47,008 nt of DNA, taken from NCBI GenBank assembly GCA_021797915.1, contig JAJZYT010000012.1:1-47008 (forward strand). The letters are read 5' to 3'. The notes below the pieces were generated by a model. That model ran no database searches. It was given only the letters and a program-made list of their open reading frames with translations, and was not told the origin of the DNA. Origin of the DNA: Thermoplasmata archaeon. GTDB lineage: Archaea > Thermoplasmatota > Thermoplasmata > Thermoplasmatales > GCA-001856825. Below, piece by piece: positions 26,282 through 34,489 of this stretch (the stretch's first letter is position 1; each line of letters starts with the position of its first letter). The translations under genes were made by a program, and so were the position numbers.

Positions 26282-27631
26282 ATGGAAAACGAGGTTCTGA
26301 GCCTTCTGCGAAAGGGTAGAACCATGGTACTTTCGACCGAAGGGGTGGCCCTTTGGTCTGCGAAGGTGTTTTATGCTCTTGAGGGAGGACTAGTTTTCTT
26401 GGTAGAGAAGGGCAGTTTGACCCTTAAGAATATACAGAAAAATGATAGCGTCGTTTTCACGATCGATTTTGAAACTCCAGACCTGTTCATCCAGGGAACT
26501 GGCAAGGTCACGGTTCTTGGGGAACCGAAGGACTTCCATAAAGAGAGAGGGACGTTGTTGTACAAGGTCCCGGAAGATACCCTGTTTGTGAAATCAGGAC
26601 ACGTCCTGATTGCTAAATTATTACCAGATAACGTGAGATTCAGCGATTTTACCGCACAGCCGAAGAAAACGGATAACAAATTCAAGCCGGAGGAACTCAC
26701 CGAAAATAAAACATTCAGGTACTGGAGAGCTCTAAGACCATGGTCATTCCAGCAGAGCGTCACCTCTCTGATATTCGGTGCCTTGCTTGCATTCCAGGTC
26801 AGCTTTTCTTATCGGATCAATCTCTATCTCCTCTTCCTTTCAGTTGCAGCGATCATCCTTGTTCACGGGGCTTTCAACGCTTACAGCGATTATTTCGATT
26901 TTACTTTGAAGACGGATAAACCTGAAGGAATGGGATCTGCTGGAGCCAGAGTACTCATAGACAGACTCATTCCAACTGGCAAATTCCTCTATTTCACAAC
27001 GGGGATTTTTTTACTGGGACTCGCACTGGGCGTCTACCTGATTGTACTGAGACCTGTAATTATTCCTTACGTTGTTATCGGCCTGATTGCTGGCCTCGTC
27101 TACGGGCTACCAAAATTTGGATTCAAAAGGATCGCACTGGGAGATCTCGCAGTCTTTCTTGCATTCGGACCTGGAATCTTCCTAGGATCGCTCGTTCTCC
27201 AGGGAGGAGTTGTTGGGATCCCTCAACTTCTGATCTCACTGTCACTGGGGATGATAATAGTTGCAATCCTTCACGGGAACAACTGGAGAGACATCAAGGA
27301 CGACAGAGAAGCTGGGGTCAAGACAGTGGCACTCTATCTGGGAGACAGAGGCTCCCTAATCTACTATGTATCCCTTATCTGGCTTTCCTATCCTCTATTC
27401 ATCATTGCAGTAATACTGGAACCCAGACTATTTCCTATACTGGGGGCTCTTCTGACGATTCCGTGGGCAATAAGACTTACTAGAATAGCAAGGAACGCAA
27501 AAAACATGAAAAGAAATCTTCTAGATATGCTGACTGCAAACTTTACATCTCTTCACATCTATTTCTCTGTGGTGTTCCTCGCGGTCTTCCTTGCAATAAT
27601 TTACTTTTTCCCGACACTACATCTCCCTTGA
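26282..27631 (+). CDS. FMN split-barrel domain fused to a UbiA-type prenyltransferase
   Basis: A 449-residue protein. Residues 1-125 form a pyridoxamine-5'-phosphate-oxidase-like FMN split barrel (LLRKGRTMVLSTEGVALWSAKVFY, GKVTVLGEPKDF). Residues about 145-445 are a UbiA/MenA-type integral membrane prenyltransferase with both Mg-diphosphate motifs, NAYSDYFDF near 199 and NNWRDIKDDREAG near 333. It probably prenylates a quinone head group such as dihydroxynaphthoate. The fused flavin domain is unusual and could reduce or hold the quinone. The single open frame and single TATA box argue against an artefact. Confidence 0.85.
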   Translation: MENEVLSLLRKGRTMVLSTEGVALWSAKVFYALEGGLVFLVEKGSLTLKNIQKNDSVVFTIDFETPDLFIQGTGKVTVLGEPKDFHKERGTLLYKVPEDTLFVKSGHVLIAKLLPDNVRFSDFTAQPKKTDNKFKPEELTENKTFRYWRALRPWSFQQSVTSLIFGALLAFQVSFSYRINLYLLFLSVAAIILVHGAFNAYSDYFDFTLKTDKPEGMGSAGARVLIDRLIPTGKFLYFTTGIFLLGLALGVYLIVLRPVIIPYVVIGLIAGLVYGLPKFGFKRIALGDLAVFLAFGPGIFLGSLVLQGGVVGIPQLLISLSLGMIIVAILHGNNWRDIKDDREAGVKTVALYLGDRGSLIYYVSLIWLSYPLFIIAVILEPRLFPILGALLTIPWAIRLTRIARNAKNMKRNLLDMLTANFTSLHIYFSVVFLAVFLAIIYFFPTLHLP

Positions 27632-27649
27632 CGTCAGTTCAAGAACAGG

Positions 27650-28216
27650 TCATCTTGCCAATGACTTTTGATTTTTGACCTCAAACACGAGATTGTTTAG
27701 TAAGTCTCTCATGAACTTCTCCGCAATTTCATCCACGAACTCTCCCATTTCATTAATCTTCTTGTCGACGAAATTTATGATAACTTCCGGTCTGTTTAAG
27801 ATCCTTGCATCAAGGAACACGAACGATTGCCGTAGGTGGTATTGGGCTCTGGCTCCCCCTATCATGCCTGTTGAGGAGCTCATTATCGCCCCAATTTTCT
27901 TTGCAAACACATTGTTTGGAACGGATGCCCAGTCAATCGCGTTCTTCAGGTAGCCCGGAACAGAATAATTGTATTCTGGAGTAACTATTAGGAATCCATC
28001 GGAATGGTCTATGAGATTCCTGAAATCTACGACGGGTGCACTGGGTTCCCTCAAGTGATCTGCGTTGAAAATCGGGATACTGGATATATCGGCTAACTGA
28101 AGGCTCGAGCCTTCCGGCATCAATTTTCTTGCCTTTTCCAACACCTTTTTGCTAAAGGAGCCGTTTCTCAGGCTTCCCCCGATCCCCGCTATGACTACCT
28201 TGTTCTCTCGGTTCAT
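27650..28216 (-). CDS. NAD(P)H-dependent FMN reductase
   Basis: A 188-residue flavodoxin-like reductase. The FMN-phosphate loop is GSLRNGSFSKKVL near 14-26, and TPEYNYSVPGYLKNAIDWAS near 80-98 is the family hallmark. Such proteins use NAD(P)H to reduce FMN, quinones, azo compounds or chromate. It converges with the UbiA fusion gene (18 bases between stops) and could supply reduced flavin to it; that is only inference. Confidence 0.9.
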   Translation of the reverse strand: MNRENKVVIAGIGGSLRNGSFSKKVLEKARKLMPEGSSLQLADISSIPIFNADHLREPSAPVVDFRNLIDHSDGFLIVTPEYNYSVPGYLKNAIDWASVPNNVFAKKIGAIMSSSTGMIGGARAQYHLRQSFVFLDARILNRPEVIINFVDKKINEMGEFVDEIAEKFMRDLLNNLVFEVKNQKSLAR

Positions 28217-28364
28217 GCACCCAGATTTAAACTATGTAATTAAGTTTCTTTAATTTAGTTAAATATTCCTTTAATCTATCTTGCCGTAGAACTGTTAGGA
28301 TGCTACTTCCCTTGTCATTTTAGACTCTACCAAAATTCTTAATTGATGATTGGTTGCCTTAGTC

Positions 28365-29165
28365 ATGGAAAGTGACTTCCCGAAAATAGATACAAGGGAA
28401 ATGGGTTCTACTGGAGAGAAAGTCTCTGCAATAGGGCTTGGAACTTATGGAATAAGCAATTACAAGAAAGGAGAGGAGGCATTTGCTTATGCAGTAGAGA
28501 GGGGAGTGAACCTGATTGATACCGCCGAGATCTACAACACTGAAGATTTTGTTGGCAACGTAATAAGAAAGGTGGGAAGGGAAAATTTGTTCATAACCAC
28601 TAAGGTTGCCCCCAAGAACCTGACCTCCAAGGAAAGCACTCTCAGATCAGCCAGAGGATCACTTAAAAAGTTGGGCATCAAGACAGTAGATCTTATTCTG
28701 ATTCATTGGCCCCACGATACGATGAGCATCTCTGAACAAGTGAAAAACATAGAGTCAGTCCAGAAGGAAGGACTGACAAGATACATAGGTGTCAGCAACT
28801 TTTCGGTCAAGCAGATGGAAGAAGCCAGGAGTTCCACAAAGTCTTCAGAAATTGTGTGCAACCAAGTCGAGTACAATATGTCAAAAAGGGATGTTGAAAA
28901 AGACGTGATACCATATTGTGAAAAGAATGAAATGAGTGTGGTAGCATATACGCCTATTGAAAAAGGGACCCCTAACATGTACAAGGGAATGAAGGATGTG
29001 TCGATTAGCACGGGTAAGACCTCTATTCAAATCTCCCTAAATTTCCTGATGCGATATACAAGCGTATTACCGATTCCAAAATCAGAAAATTTGGAACACA
29101 TAAAGGAGATACTCGGCTCAACTGGCTGGAGATTAAAGGACAAGGATATTGCTCTCTTAGATTGA
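28365..29165 (+). CDS. Aldo/keto reductase
   Basis: A protein of about 266 residues with a TIM-barrel NADPH-dependent reductase pattern. The catalytic tetrad is visible: D in LIDTAEIYN, Y in the same segment, K in LFITTKVAP, and H in LILIHWPHDT. The C-terminal PIPKSENLEHIKE segment binds NADPH. I chose ATG 28365 over the upstream TTG. It belongs to a broad family reducing aldehydes or ketones; the substrate is unknown. Confidence 0.9.
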   Translation: MESDFPKIDTREMGSTGEKVSAIGLGTYGISNYKKGEEAFAYAVERGVNLIDTAEIYNTEDFVGNVIRKVGRENLFITTKVAPKNLTSKESTLRSARGSLKKLGIKTVDLILIHWPHDTMSISEQVKNIESVQKEGLTRYIGVSNFSVKQMEEARSSTKSSEIVCNQVEYNMSKRDVEKDVIPYCEKNEMSVVAYTPIEKGTPNMYKGMKDVSISTGKTSIQISLNFLMRYTSVLPIPKSENLEHIKEILGSTGWRLKDKDIALLD

Positions 29166-29386
29166 GGTTGAACCAGGGTGGAGAGTAGATCCTTCGATCA
29201 GTGAATGCACTCTTTGATTCGTCACATGTAAGTTTGCCTCCTTCCAAATAAATGGTCCCTGAAGGCAAAATAACCCCGGACCGATTCTCTTTGGTAAATT
29301 AACAAAGATGAGTACTACTACCTTTTTACGACAATGTTTCGTGAATGAGTTGAACGCAGGCAATTAAAGGCAGGTAATCATAGATT

Positions 29387-29590
29387 ATGACTTCCATTGC
29401 TGCAGGAAATGGGTTTTATGCTGCCAATCATTTAGAGAAGGTTAAAAGACTGAGGCAGGAGATGAAACTGGATCCCCTACTCCCTCTCCTGAGCCTTCAA
29501 GTATCATTCTTCAGCGTTGTCATTGTATTTGTGACCATAGGAGTCAGTCCTTACTTGATGAACAGAAGTTTGGCAATTTCCGGTAGCTGA
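29387..29590 (+). CDS. Small single-span membrane protein (hypothetical)
   Basis: A 67-residue frame with a helical charged N-terminus (LEKVKRLRQEMK) and one hydrophobic segment (LSLQVSFFSVVIVFVTIGV). There is no recognised family and no strong ribosome-binding site, so it may be a real small membrane protein or chance. Confidence 0.35.
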   Translation: MTSIAAGNGFYAANHLEKVKRLRQEMKLDPLLPLLSLQVSFFSVVIVFVTIGVSPYLMNRSLAISGS

Positions 29591-29679
29591 GAACGTTCCC
29601 CGCTACTTCGACTGGATTGAGTTTTGGAGAATGCACAAGCATTCCCCGCGTCATTAAGCTTAAATGAAGAATACGATTG

Positions 29680-30105
29680 ATGAACCTTATGCGTAGAGAA
29701 GTTTCGCCCCTTATAGTAAAATATGGGTACAGAACTCTAGCTATACTAATTCTACTGGCTATCTTCTCTACATATCTCCTAACAGAATATTTTCTATCCG
29801 GCGAAAAAAATACTTTCTTGCTTGCTCTTTCTATTATATTTTATCCCATAACTATCATTCTCTTTGTTGGTTTCAGACTCACTGTAGTTGACAGGATTCA
29901 CAAGAAATATTTTCATAACGAAACCTTAATAAATAAGAGCGGAAGAGTCTCAAAGGAGTCAGGGGTCGGTATCAAGGGATCTGCAAACATTTCGAATGAG
30001 GAATGGAGTTTCATATGCGACTCAATCACGAACAAAGGGGATACAGTGGAGGTTGTTGGGATATTGGATGATAACGTAACATTGATGGTCAAAAAGATTG
30101 CTTAA
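29680..30105 (+). CDS. NfeD-like membrane protein
   Basis: A 141-residue protein: two membrane segments (about 15-35 and 48-65), then a soluble C-terminal half (GRVSKESGVGIKGSANISNEEWSF with KGDTVEVVGILDDNVTLMVKK) that looks like the OB fold of NfeD-type proteins. NfeD proteins pair with stomatins in membrane-protein quality control, but no stomatin gene is adjacent. ATG 29680 is chosen over a TTG just before it. Confidence 0.55.
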   Translation: MNLMRREVSPLIVKYGYRTLAILILLAIFSTYLLTEYFLSGEKNTFLLALSIIFYPITIILFVGFRLTVVDRIHKKYFHNETLINKSGRVSKESGVGIKGSANISNEEWSFICDSITNKGDTVEVVGILDDNVTLMVKKIA

Positions 30106-30266
30106 TCATCAATATTTTCCACTTCGGCAATACACGTCGATTATGGACTTTTCTATACACGTAAAAATTATTGATTCTGACCAGAAATGTCTTTTAGGAG
30201 ATGTCATGCGAGAAGTATTGTAATGTTGATTCGCCCCATGTAAATTAGTTACTTGGTGTATGTAAG

Positions 30267-30279
30267 TTTATTTAATATA
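30267..30279 (+). promoter_or_regulatory. TATA box of the DsrE-MFS pair
   Basis: TTTATTTAATATA lies 22-34 bases before the ATG at 30301, indicating a leaderless mRNA. Confidence 0.6.
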
Positions 30280-30300
30280 CTTTAAACGCTTTCTGGAAAT

Positions 30301-30642
30301 ATGACAAAAGTTTTGTTTCTATTGATGACAGGAAAAGAGGCGCCGGAGAAGGCGTATCTGTCACTTATGACTGTATCGAGGCAAATAAAGGCAAAGAGGT
30401 ATGAAGATGCCAAGGTTCTACTGTATGGACCGAGTGAAGAGTTTGTTGCAAATTTAGAAGGAGAGGGGAAGGACACTTTTAACGAAATAGTAAAAGCCGG
30501 AGCGGTGGACTCTGCCTGTGTCTTTATTGCCAAGAAATTCGACCTTGAATTGAAGCTTAAATCCATGAGTGTTGATCTCCTACCGTTCGGTGAAAGGTTG
30601 GCACATTATGTAAATAACGGCTATGAGGTAATCACTTTTTGA
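30301..30642 (+). CDS. DsrE-like small protein
   Basis: A 113-residue alpha/beta protein. The opening strand VLFLLMTGKEAPEKAYLSLMTV, the middle DAKVLLYGPSEEFV, and the Cys in VDSACVFIAKK fit the DsrE/DsrF-like fold used in sulfur relay or peroxiredoxin-like roles. The conserved catalytic cysteine pattern is not decisive. Its stop overlaps the next gene's TTG by four bases, so the two are translationally coupled. Confidence 0.6.
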   Translation: MTKVLFLLMTGKEAPEKAYLSLMTVSRQIKAKRYEDAKVLLYGPSEEFVANLEGEGKDTFNEIVKAGAVDSACVFIAKKFDLELKLKSMSVDLLPFGERLAHYVNNGYEVITF

Positions 30643-31832
30643 GGAGTGCTGGCGAAATAGGTAATAAAGTATCTAAAGAGTCAGTACTCGTAACCATCTT
30701 GGTTATTTTATCCACCACTTTTTTTATAAGGGCCAGTAACAATATGATGGTTACATCGGTCCCTCTGTTGGCAAAGTACTACCTTAATTTTTCTCAAACG
30801 GAAATTGGAATGATTTCCGCATTAAGTTATTTTAGTACTTTTCTGACAACATCTATCTTGAACGTTAGGCTTAATGCTGAAAAAAGGAGAATTGCTTTCA
30901 TCCTCTCTAACCTGATTTATGCTGTTGTGTTTATTGGATTTTGGAGATCGAATTTTATTTCAGTATGGATTCTTTCAGCGATTGGAGGGGGGGTTCTCGG
31001 ACTGATAATGCCAAACATAATAACAGCTGCGAGCCTGTTCAAAGACCCAAAAGTGAGAGAGAGGGTTTTGTCTTTATACACTGTAGCTCTCAGTCTTTCG
31101 CTTGTAGCTGGCCCCGCCCTTGAATCCTATGTCTTGAAATTCTATACTCTAAAGACTGCGTTCTTGATCTTTTCCTCTTTTGCTGTTGTTTCAGTTTCCA
31201 TTTCTCCATTCATTAAGTTTCCAGAGGAAAATAGGATAAAAGGGAAAGTCAGAGTATTCAGTAATTATGGTTTTAGGTCCTCCATCCTGAACATAATGGC
31301 CTATAACATCCCTTTCGCTCTTTTAATAGCCTTTGGAGGGATTTACGAACATGACACATATGGCATCTCCCTTTCACTTGTAACACTGTTCTTCTCCCTC
31401 TTCTTCCTCTCGTCCTTCATATCTAGAATGTTTCTCTTTTTTGTCCCTCCGAAAAGCATCAAGAGGCAGATGGTTCTCGCGATGACACTCTCTATAATTG
31501 GAATTACAATTATGGTGCTTTCAAGGAATATTTTTACATTTATTCTGTCTCTGGTCATACTTGGAATTCCTCATGGGTTTACATATCCCCTTTCTATACT
31601 TTCGATAGCAAGGTCTTTTGAACCAAAGGAACGAAATATTGCAAACAGTTACTTCTTCTCAATTATGACAGCAATGGGGGTTGCTCTCCCACTTGTCGGA
31701 GGGACGGTTATACAAGGATATGGATTTGATTCGACTTTTGCCGGCATACTTGTTCTCATTCTCATCCTCATGATAGCTCTCAATTTAAACTTCAGAGCGG
31801 AAAGAAGGTCAGGTGCTGTGATTGCAAAGTGA
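30639..31832 (+). CDS. Major facilitator superfamily transporter
   Basis: A 397-residue protein with about 11-12 membrane segments, starting at a TTG that overlaps the DsrE stop (TTGA). Loop 2-3 is weakly conserved (NVRLNAEKRR). The substrate is not identifiable. The tight coupling to a DsrE-like gene suggests a related small-molecule or sulfur role, but this is unsupported by motifs. Confidence 0.82.
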   Translation: MRSAGEIGNKVSKESVLVTILVILSTTFFIRASNNMMVTSVPLLAKYYLNFSQTEIGMISALSYFSTFLTTSILNVRLNAEKRRIAFILSNLIYAVVFIGFWRSNFISVWILSAIGGGVLGLIMPNIITAASLFKDPKVRERVLSLYTVALSLSLVAGPALESYVLKFYTLKTAFLIFSSFAVVSVSISPFIKFPEENRIKGKVRVFSNYGFRSSILNIMAYNIPFALLIAFGGIYEHDTYGISLSLVTLFFSLFFLSSFISRMFLFFVPPKSIKRQMVLAMTLSIIGITIMVLSRNIFTFILSLVILGIPHGFTYPLSILSIARSFEPKERNIANSYFFSIMTAMGVALPLVGGTVIQGYGFDSTFAGILVLILILMIALNLNFRAERRSGAVIAK

Positions 31833-32048
31833 ATATACATTGCGGCCCGCTTTGGCTTTCGGCTTCATCAGGCATTGGTTAGTTTCATCCTAAAACCCCT
31901 GAAGGTATGGGCATTCTCTATTCTGTTACGCCGATCCGCTGGAACTATTTAATTCTGCTCCGTTAAGTGAAATTACCTTAAGGAAATAGCCTATGACGCA
32001 TTCCTAAATGCCTTTCCTGAGGTTGGCTGCTTTACCAACATTTGAAAG
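31833..32048. other. Decayed region before the SDR remnant
   Basis: No open gene is seen. Short stretches such as MPFLRLAALP (frame around 32008-32037) resemble the C-terminal part of short-chain dehydrogenases, in a frame other than the recognisable tail that follows. Confidence 0.35.
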
Positions 32049-32105
32049 TTCATCTTTGTGACTGGAAGCGAGATAGTCATAGATGGAGGTTATTCCTCAA
32101 TCTAG
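32049..32105 (+). pseudogene. Short-chain dehydrogenase C-terminal remnant
   Basis: The frame FIFVTGSEIVIDGGYSSI followed by a stop is the standard C-terminus of SDR enzymes (TGxxxxVDGGY). The Rossmann N-terminus and the YxxxK site are absent upstream, so only a tail remains, probably after deletion and a frameshift. Confidence 0.65.
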
Positions 32106-32193
32106 ATAATGCCCCGGTTGGACTCCTCTCTGAAAGTCAGGGCATAAGACTAGGACCACCTTGCGACTGACGCTACTTTTGAAGTTTTTTGCA

Positions 32194-32211
32194 AGATTTG
32201 TATACAAATCT
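32194..32211. promoter_or_regulatory. Perfect 18-bp palindrome, candidate operator
   Basis: AGATTTGTATACAAATCT is an exact 18-bp inverted repeat, 47 bases before the TTG of the SnoaL-repeat protein and just upstream of a weak TATA region (GTATTTATG, about 32219-32227). A dimeric regulator, possibly the ArsR-like protein encoded at 33456, is the obvious binder. Confidence 0.6.
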
Positions 32212-32257
32212 GAATAACTGTATTTATGCATGGCATATTCATTGATCAGGTGATTGA

Positions 32258-33400
32258 TTGAACGGAAAAGCAGCAATAGGAGTGATATTGGTTGTGGTGA
32301 TAGTGGCTGCCGTACTGGGCTATGCGTACGCAGCTGAAGTGGAACAGTCTGACGCCCTCAGGAGTAGCAACAGTTCTCTAGATCAGAAGGTAACTGGGCT
32401 AAGCACGCAGGTTTCTGCACTAACATCCAATTACACGTCACTCAAGTCAAGCTACGTAGCACTGCAGAGTGAGGTCTCACAGCTTAACGGTAACATATCT
32501 CAGCTGAATGCCGATCTCCAAAACAACCAAACTAACGTTGTCCTGGACCAGGCGTTTGCTCACTGGGATTACATAGCCATTGAAAACAAAACGCTCCTTG
32601 CACCCCAGTATACGCCCAATGCAACTCTCATGTGGATAGGCGGTCCACTCGCGGGAACCTACAGCGGTCTGAATTCCATAGAGTCTACATGGAACAAGTT
32701 CTTCGGACTGTGGAGCGCAGTATGGTTCTATACGGAATCGCCACCAGTGGTCACCATTGATGGGGGAACCTATACAGTGAATGCCACAGTGCAATGGGGA
32801 TTGACATCCTTCGCCACCCCACAGCAGGTGAATACCATTGTAACAAACTATACAATTGAGATGCATTATTTCGGCGGGAAACCGTTGATAGTCATGGAAG
32901 TATGGCATATAGTTGGTGTTGGAGTTGTATCCTATCCAGCAAAAGAGGTTGAGAGTCTTCAAACGGAGGCCATGATGAATGCTTCGTTTTCGCACTGGAA
33001 CAATATAGCCATTGAGAACATTTCACTTGTTATGTCACAGTACATGCAGAACTCATCACTGCAGTGGATTGGAGGCAAACTTGCCGGAAACTACACAAAT
33101 TATTCGCAGATACAGTCTGTGTGGACAAAATTCTTCGGACTCTGGAATGCTGTATGGTTCTATTCAGAGGCGCCCCCCTTGATAACCGTGAACTTCACGC
33201 AGGGCAGTGCTGCTTCAGGGACGGTAACTGCAGACATACAGTTCGTTGTTCAGAGTTCATCGAACACCAGTGCCTTTGAATACATCAACGTAGTTTATAC
33301 CACAGACTTCGTTGTGATCAACGGGAGTTTCATAATAACCCATGAGATATTCGATAATGTCGGCATTGGTCCTCTCTCACAGGTGTCCACGTTTGCCTGA
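32258..33400 (+). CDS. Anchored extracytoplasmic protein with two SnoaL/NTF2-like repeats
   Basis: A 380-residue protein starting at TTG after GGTGAT. Residues 4-25 are a membrane anchor. About 29-90 is a coiled coil with heptad-like Ser/Leu/Gln. Two homologous domains follow, about 96-222 and 243-372, each containing AxxHWxxIAIEN, WIGGxLAG-Y and a KFFGLW-AVWFY core. These NTF2-like cones probably bind a ligand outside the cell. The internal duplication is clear to the eye. The next genes on the strand are an HTH regulator and a small membrane protein. Confidence 0.7.
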   Translation: MNGKAAIGVILVVVIVAAVLGYAYAAEVEQSDALRSSNSSLDQKVTGLSTQVSALTSNYTSLKSSYVALQSEVSQLNGNISQLNADLQNNQTNVVLDQAFAHWDYIAIENKTLLAPQYTPNATLMWIGGPLAGTYSGLNSIESTWNKFFGLWSAVWFYTESPPVVTIDGGTYTVNATVQWGLTSFATPQQVNTIVTNYTIEMHYFGGKPLIVMEVWHIVGVGVVSYPAKEVESLQTEAMMNASFSHWNNIAIENISLVMSQYMQNSSLQWIGGKLAGNYTNYSQIQSVWTKFFGLWNAVWFYSEAPPLITVNFTQGSAASGTVTADIQFVVQSSSNTSAFEYINVVYTTDFVVINGSFIITHEIFDNVGIGPLSQVSTFA

Positions 33401-33424
33401 ACATATTTACTTTTCTTCTATACT

Positions 33425-33435
33425 TTTTTATAAAG
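33425..33435 (+). promoter_or_regulatory. TATA box of the HTH gene
   Basis: TTTTTATAAAG lies 21-31 bases ahead of the TTG at 33456, which supports a leaderless TTG start and rejects longer upstream starts. Confidence 0.6.
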
Positions 33436-33455
33436 ACTATTCATTCACACTAGCG

Positions 33456-33782
33456 TTGAGGTACAGGGTAAACTTCCAGGACATAGAGATCGATGATATT
33501 GAGCTGAAGAAGTCGCTCTTCTGGCTTCTCATAGCCTCTCGGGGAGGCGACACGAGAATCAAGATTCTCGGCCTTCTCCTGAATAACCCCACGAACAGGA
33601 ATGAGCTGAGTAAAAGTCTTAGCCTGAACTACAGGACTGTGACCCATCACCTTAGCGTGCTTTCAGAGAACAACCTAATACGTGAGGATCAGAGATATGG
33701 AGGATTGGTTTACGTGAATAGCATGTTGGAAGTGGAATTGAAGAAAATAATTGACAAACTCATTGGGGGCAAAACGGAATGA
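33456..33782 (+). CDS. Winged-helix (ArsR-like) transcription regulator
   Basis: A 108-residue protein. The helix-turn-helix core is about 35-95 (TRIKILGLLLNNPTNRNELSKSL, NYRTVTHHLSVLSENNLI) with a short wing. It lacks the metal-binding cysteines of classical ArsR. The TTG start is fixed by the TATA position. Its stop overlaps the ATG of the following membrane protein (ATGA), so the two are coupled, and it may control the palindrome-bearing gene upstream. Confidence 0.75.
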   Translation: MRYRVNFQDIEIDDIELKKSLFWLLIASRGGDTRIKILGLLLNNPTNRNELSKSLSLNYRTVTHHLSVLSENNLIREDQRYGGLVYVNSMLEVELKKIIDKLIGGKTE

Positions 33783-34066
33783 TTGGAATACCATGGCTTG
33801 TGAACCTTGTGATGGAGGGAGCTGAAATAGCCATATTTATGGCCATCCTTCTTTCATTCGTTGATACCTACAGGAGAAATGGACAGGGTGTGATGCTTAA
33901 GCTCATTCTGTTCTCAGTGTTCATGGTCGTGTTTGAATCACTTCTTGTCTACCTTACGTACTTCCTCTCGGCAAGGTTCGGTCTGAGCCTAGCTTCTATG
34001 GTTATGCTGCTGAACGCTTTCCTGATAGCTGCATTGTACTTAATGCTCCGTGTGGTCGGCTCTTAA
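33779..34066 (+). CDS. Small three-helix membrane protein
   Basis: A 95-residue protein with about three hydrophobic segments (EIAIFMAILLSFV, LILFSVFMVVFESLLVYLTYF, VMLLNAFLIAALYLML). It overlaps the regulator by four bases. No family is recognised. It may be the sensed or protected partner of the regulator, as in HTH/membrane-protein pairs. Confidence 0.6.
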   Translation: MIGIPWLVNLVMEGAEIAIFMAILLSFVDTYRRNGQGVMLKLILFSVFMVVFESLLVYLTYFLSARFGLSLASMVMLLNAFLIAALYLMLRVVGS

Positions 34067-34385
34067 GTTTCAGCGATTATTTTTCCTGATAGTTAAGTAG
34101 TGTCTTTATCTTTTATTTCTTTGTGACAGTGTCATAGTCTGATTGATAAATACCTGTGATGCCAAAAGGAAGTATTCAGCAACCCATACTTTGTCTTGAA
34201 CTTTTGTTTCAGCAGGCAGGATTGAATGTGGAAGTGTTGTTCTGCAAGGCCAGATCCTTTCTTCACCTCAGGGTCATCTCCCTACTAAGAGTTCGTGAGA
34301 TTCATTCTGTGGTCAACTACATCTATCTCAGATTCATACTCTGGTGCTTCGCTACCTTGGAAAATACGGCTCTGCTAAGTCACTA
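34067..34385. other. Non-coding stretch between the membrane protein gene and tRNA-Gln
   Basis: I see no convincing gene. A plus-strand frame (34156-34485) runs through the antisense of tRNA-Gln and is rejected. No obvious hairpin terminator is seen. Confidence 0.45.
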
Positions 34386-34458
34386 TAGCCCCGGGCAGAT
34401 TCGAACTGCCGTCGTCGGATTCAAAGTCCGAAATGCTTGTCCACTACACCACGGGGCT
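34386..34458 (-). tRNA. tRNA-Gln (anticodon UUG)
   Basis: A 73-base cloverleaf on the reverse strand: acceptor AGCCCCG/CGGGGCT, anticodon stem TCGGA/TCCGA with loop CTTTGAA, T arm GGCAG-TTCGAAT-CTGCC, discriminator A. No CCA is encoded. GATTTTTAATC about 22-32 bases upstream (34480-34490) is the likely TATA box and touches the stop of the acyl-CoA dehydrogenase gene. Confidence 0.94.
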
Positions 34459-34489
34459 TCGGCTACTCTATTTCTCTGCGATTAAAAAT

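Noticed and set aside
34156-34485. 109-residue plus-strand frame
   Set aside because: It runs through the antisense of an intact tRNA-Gln and has no family features.
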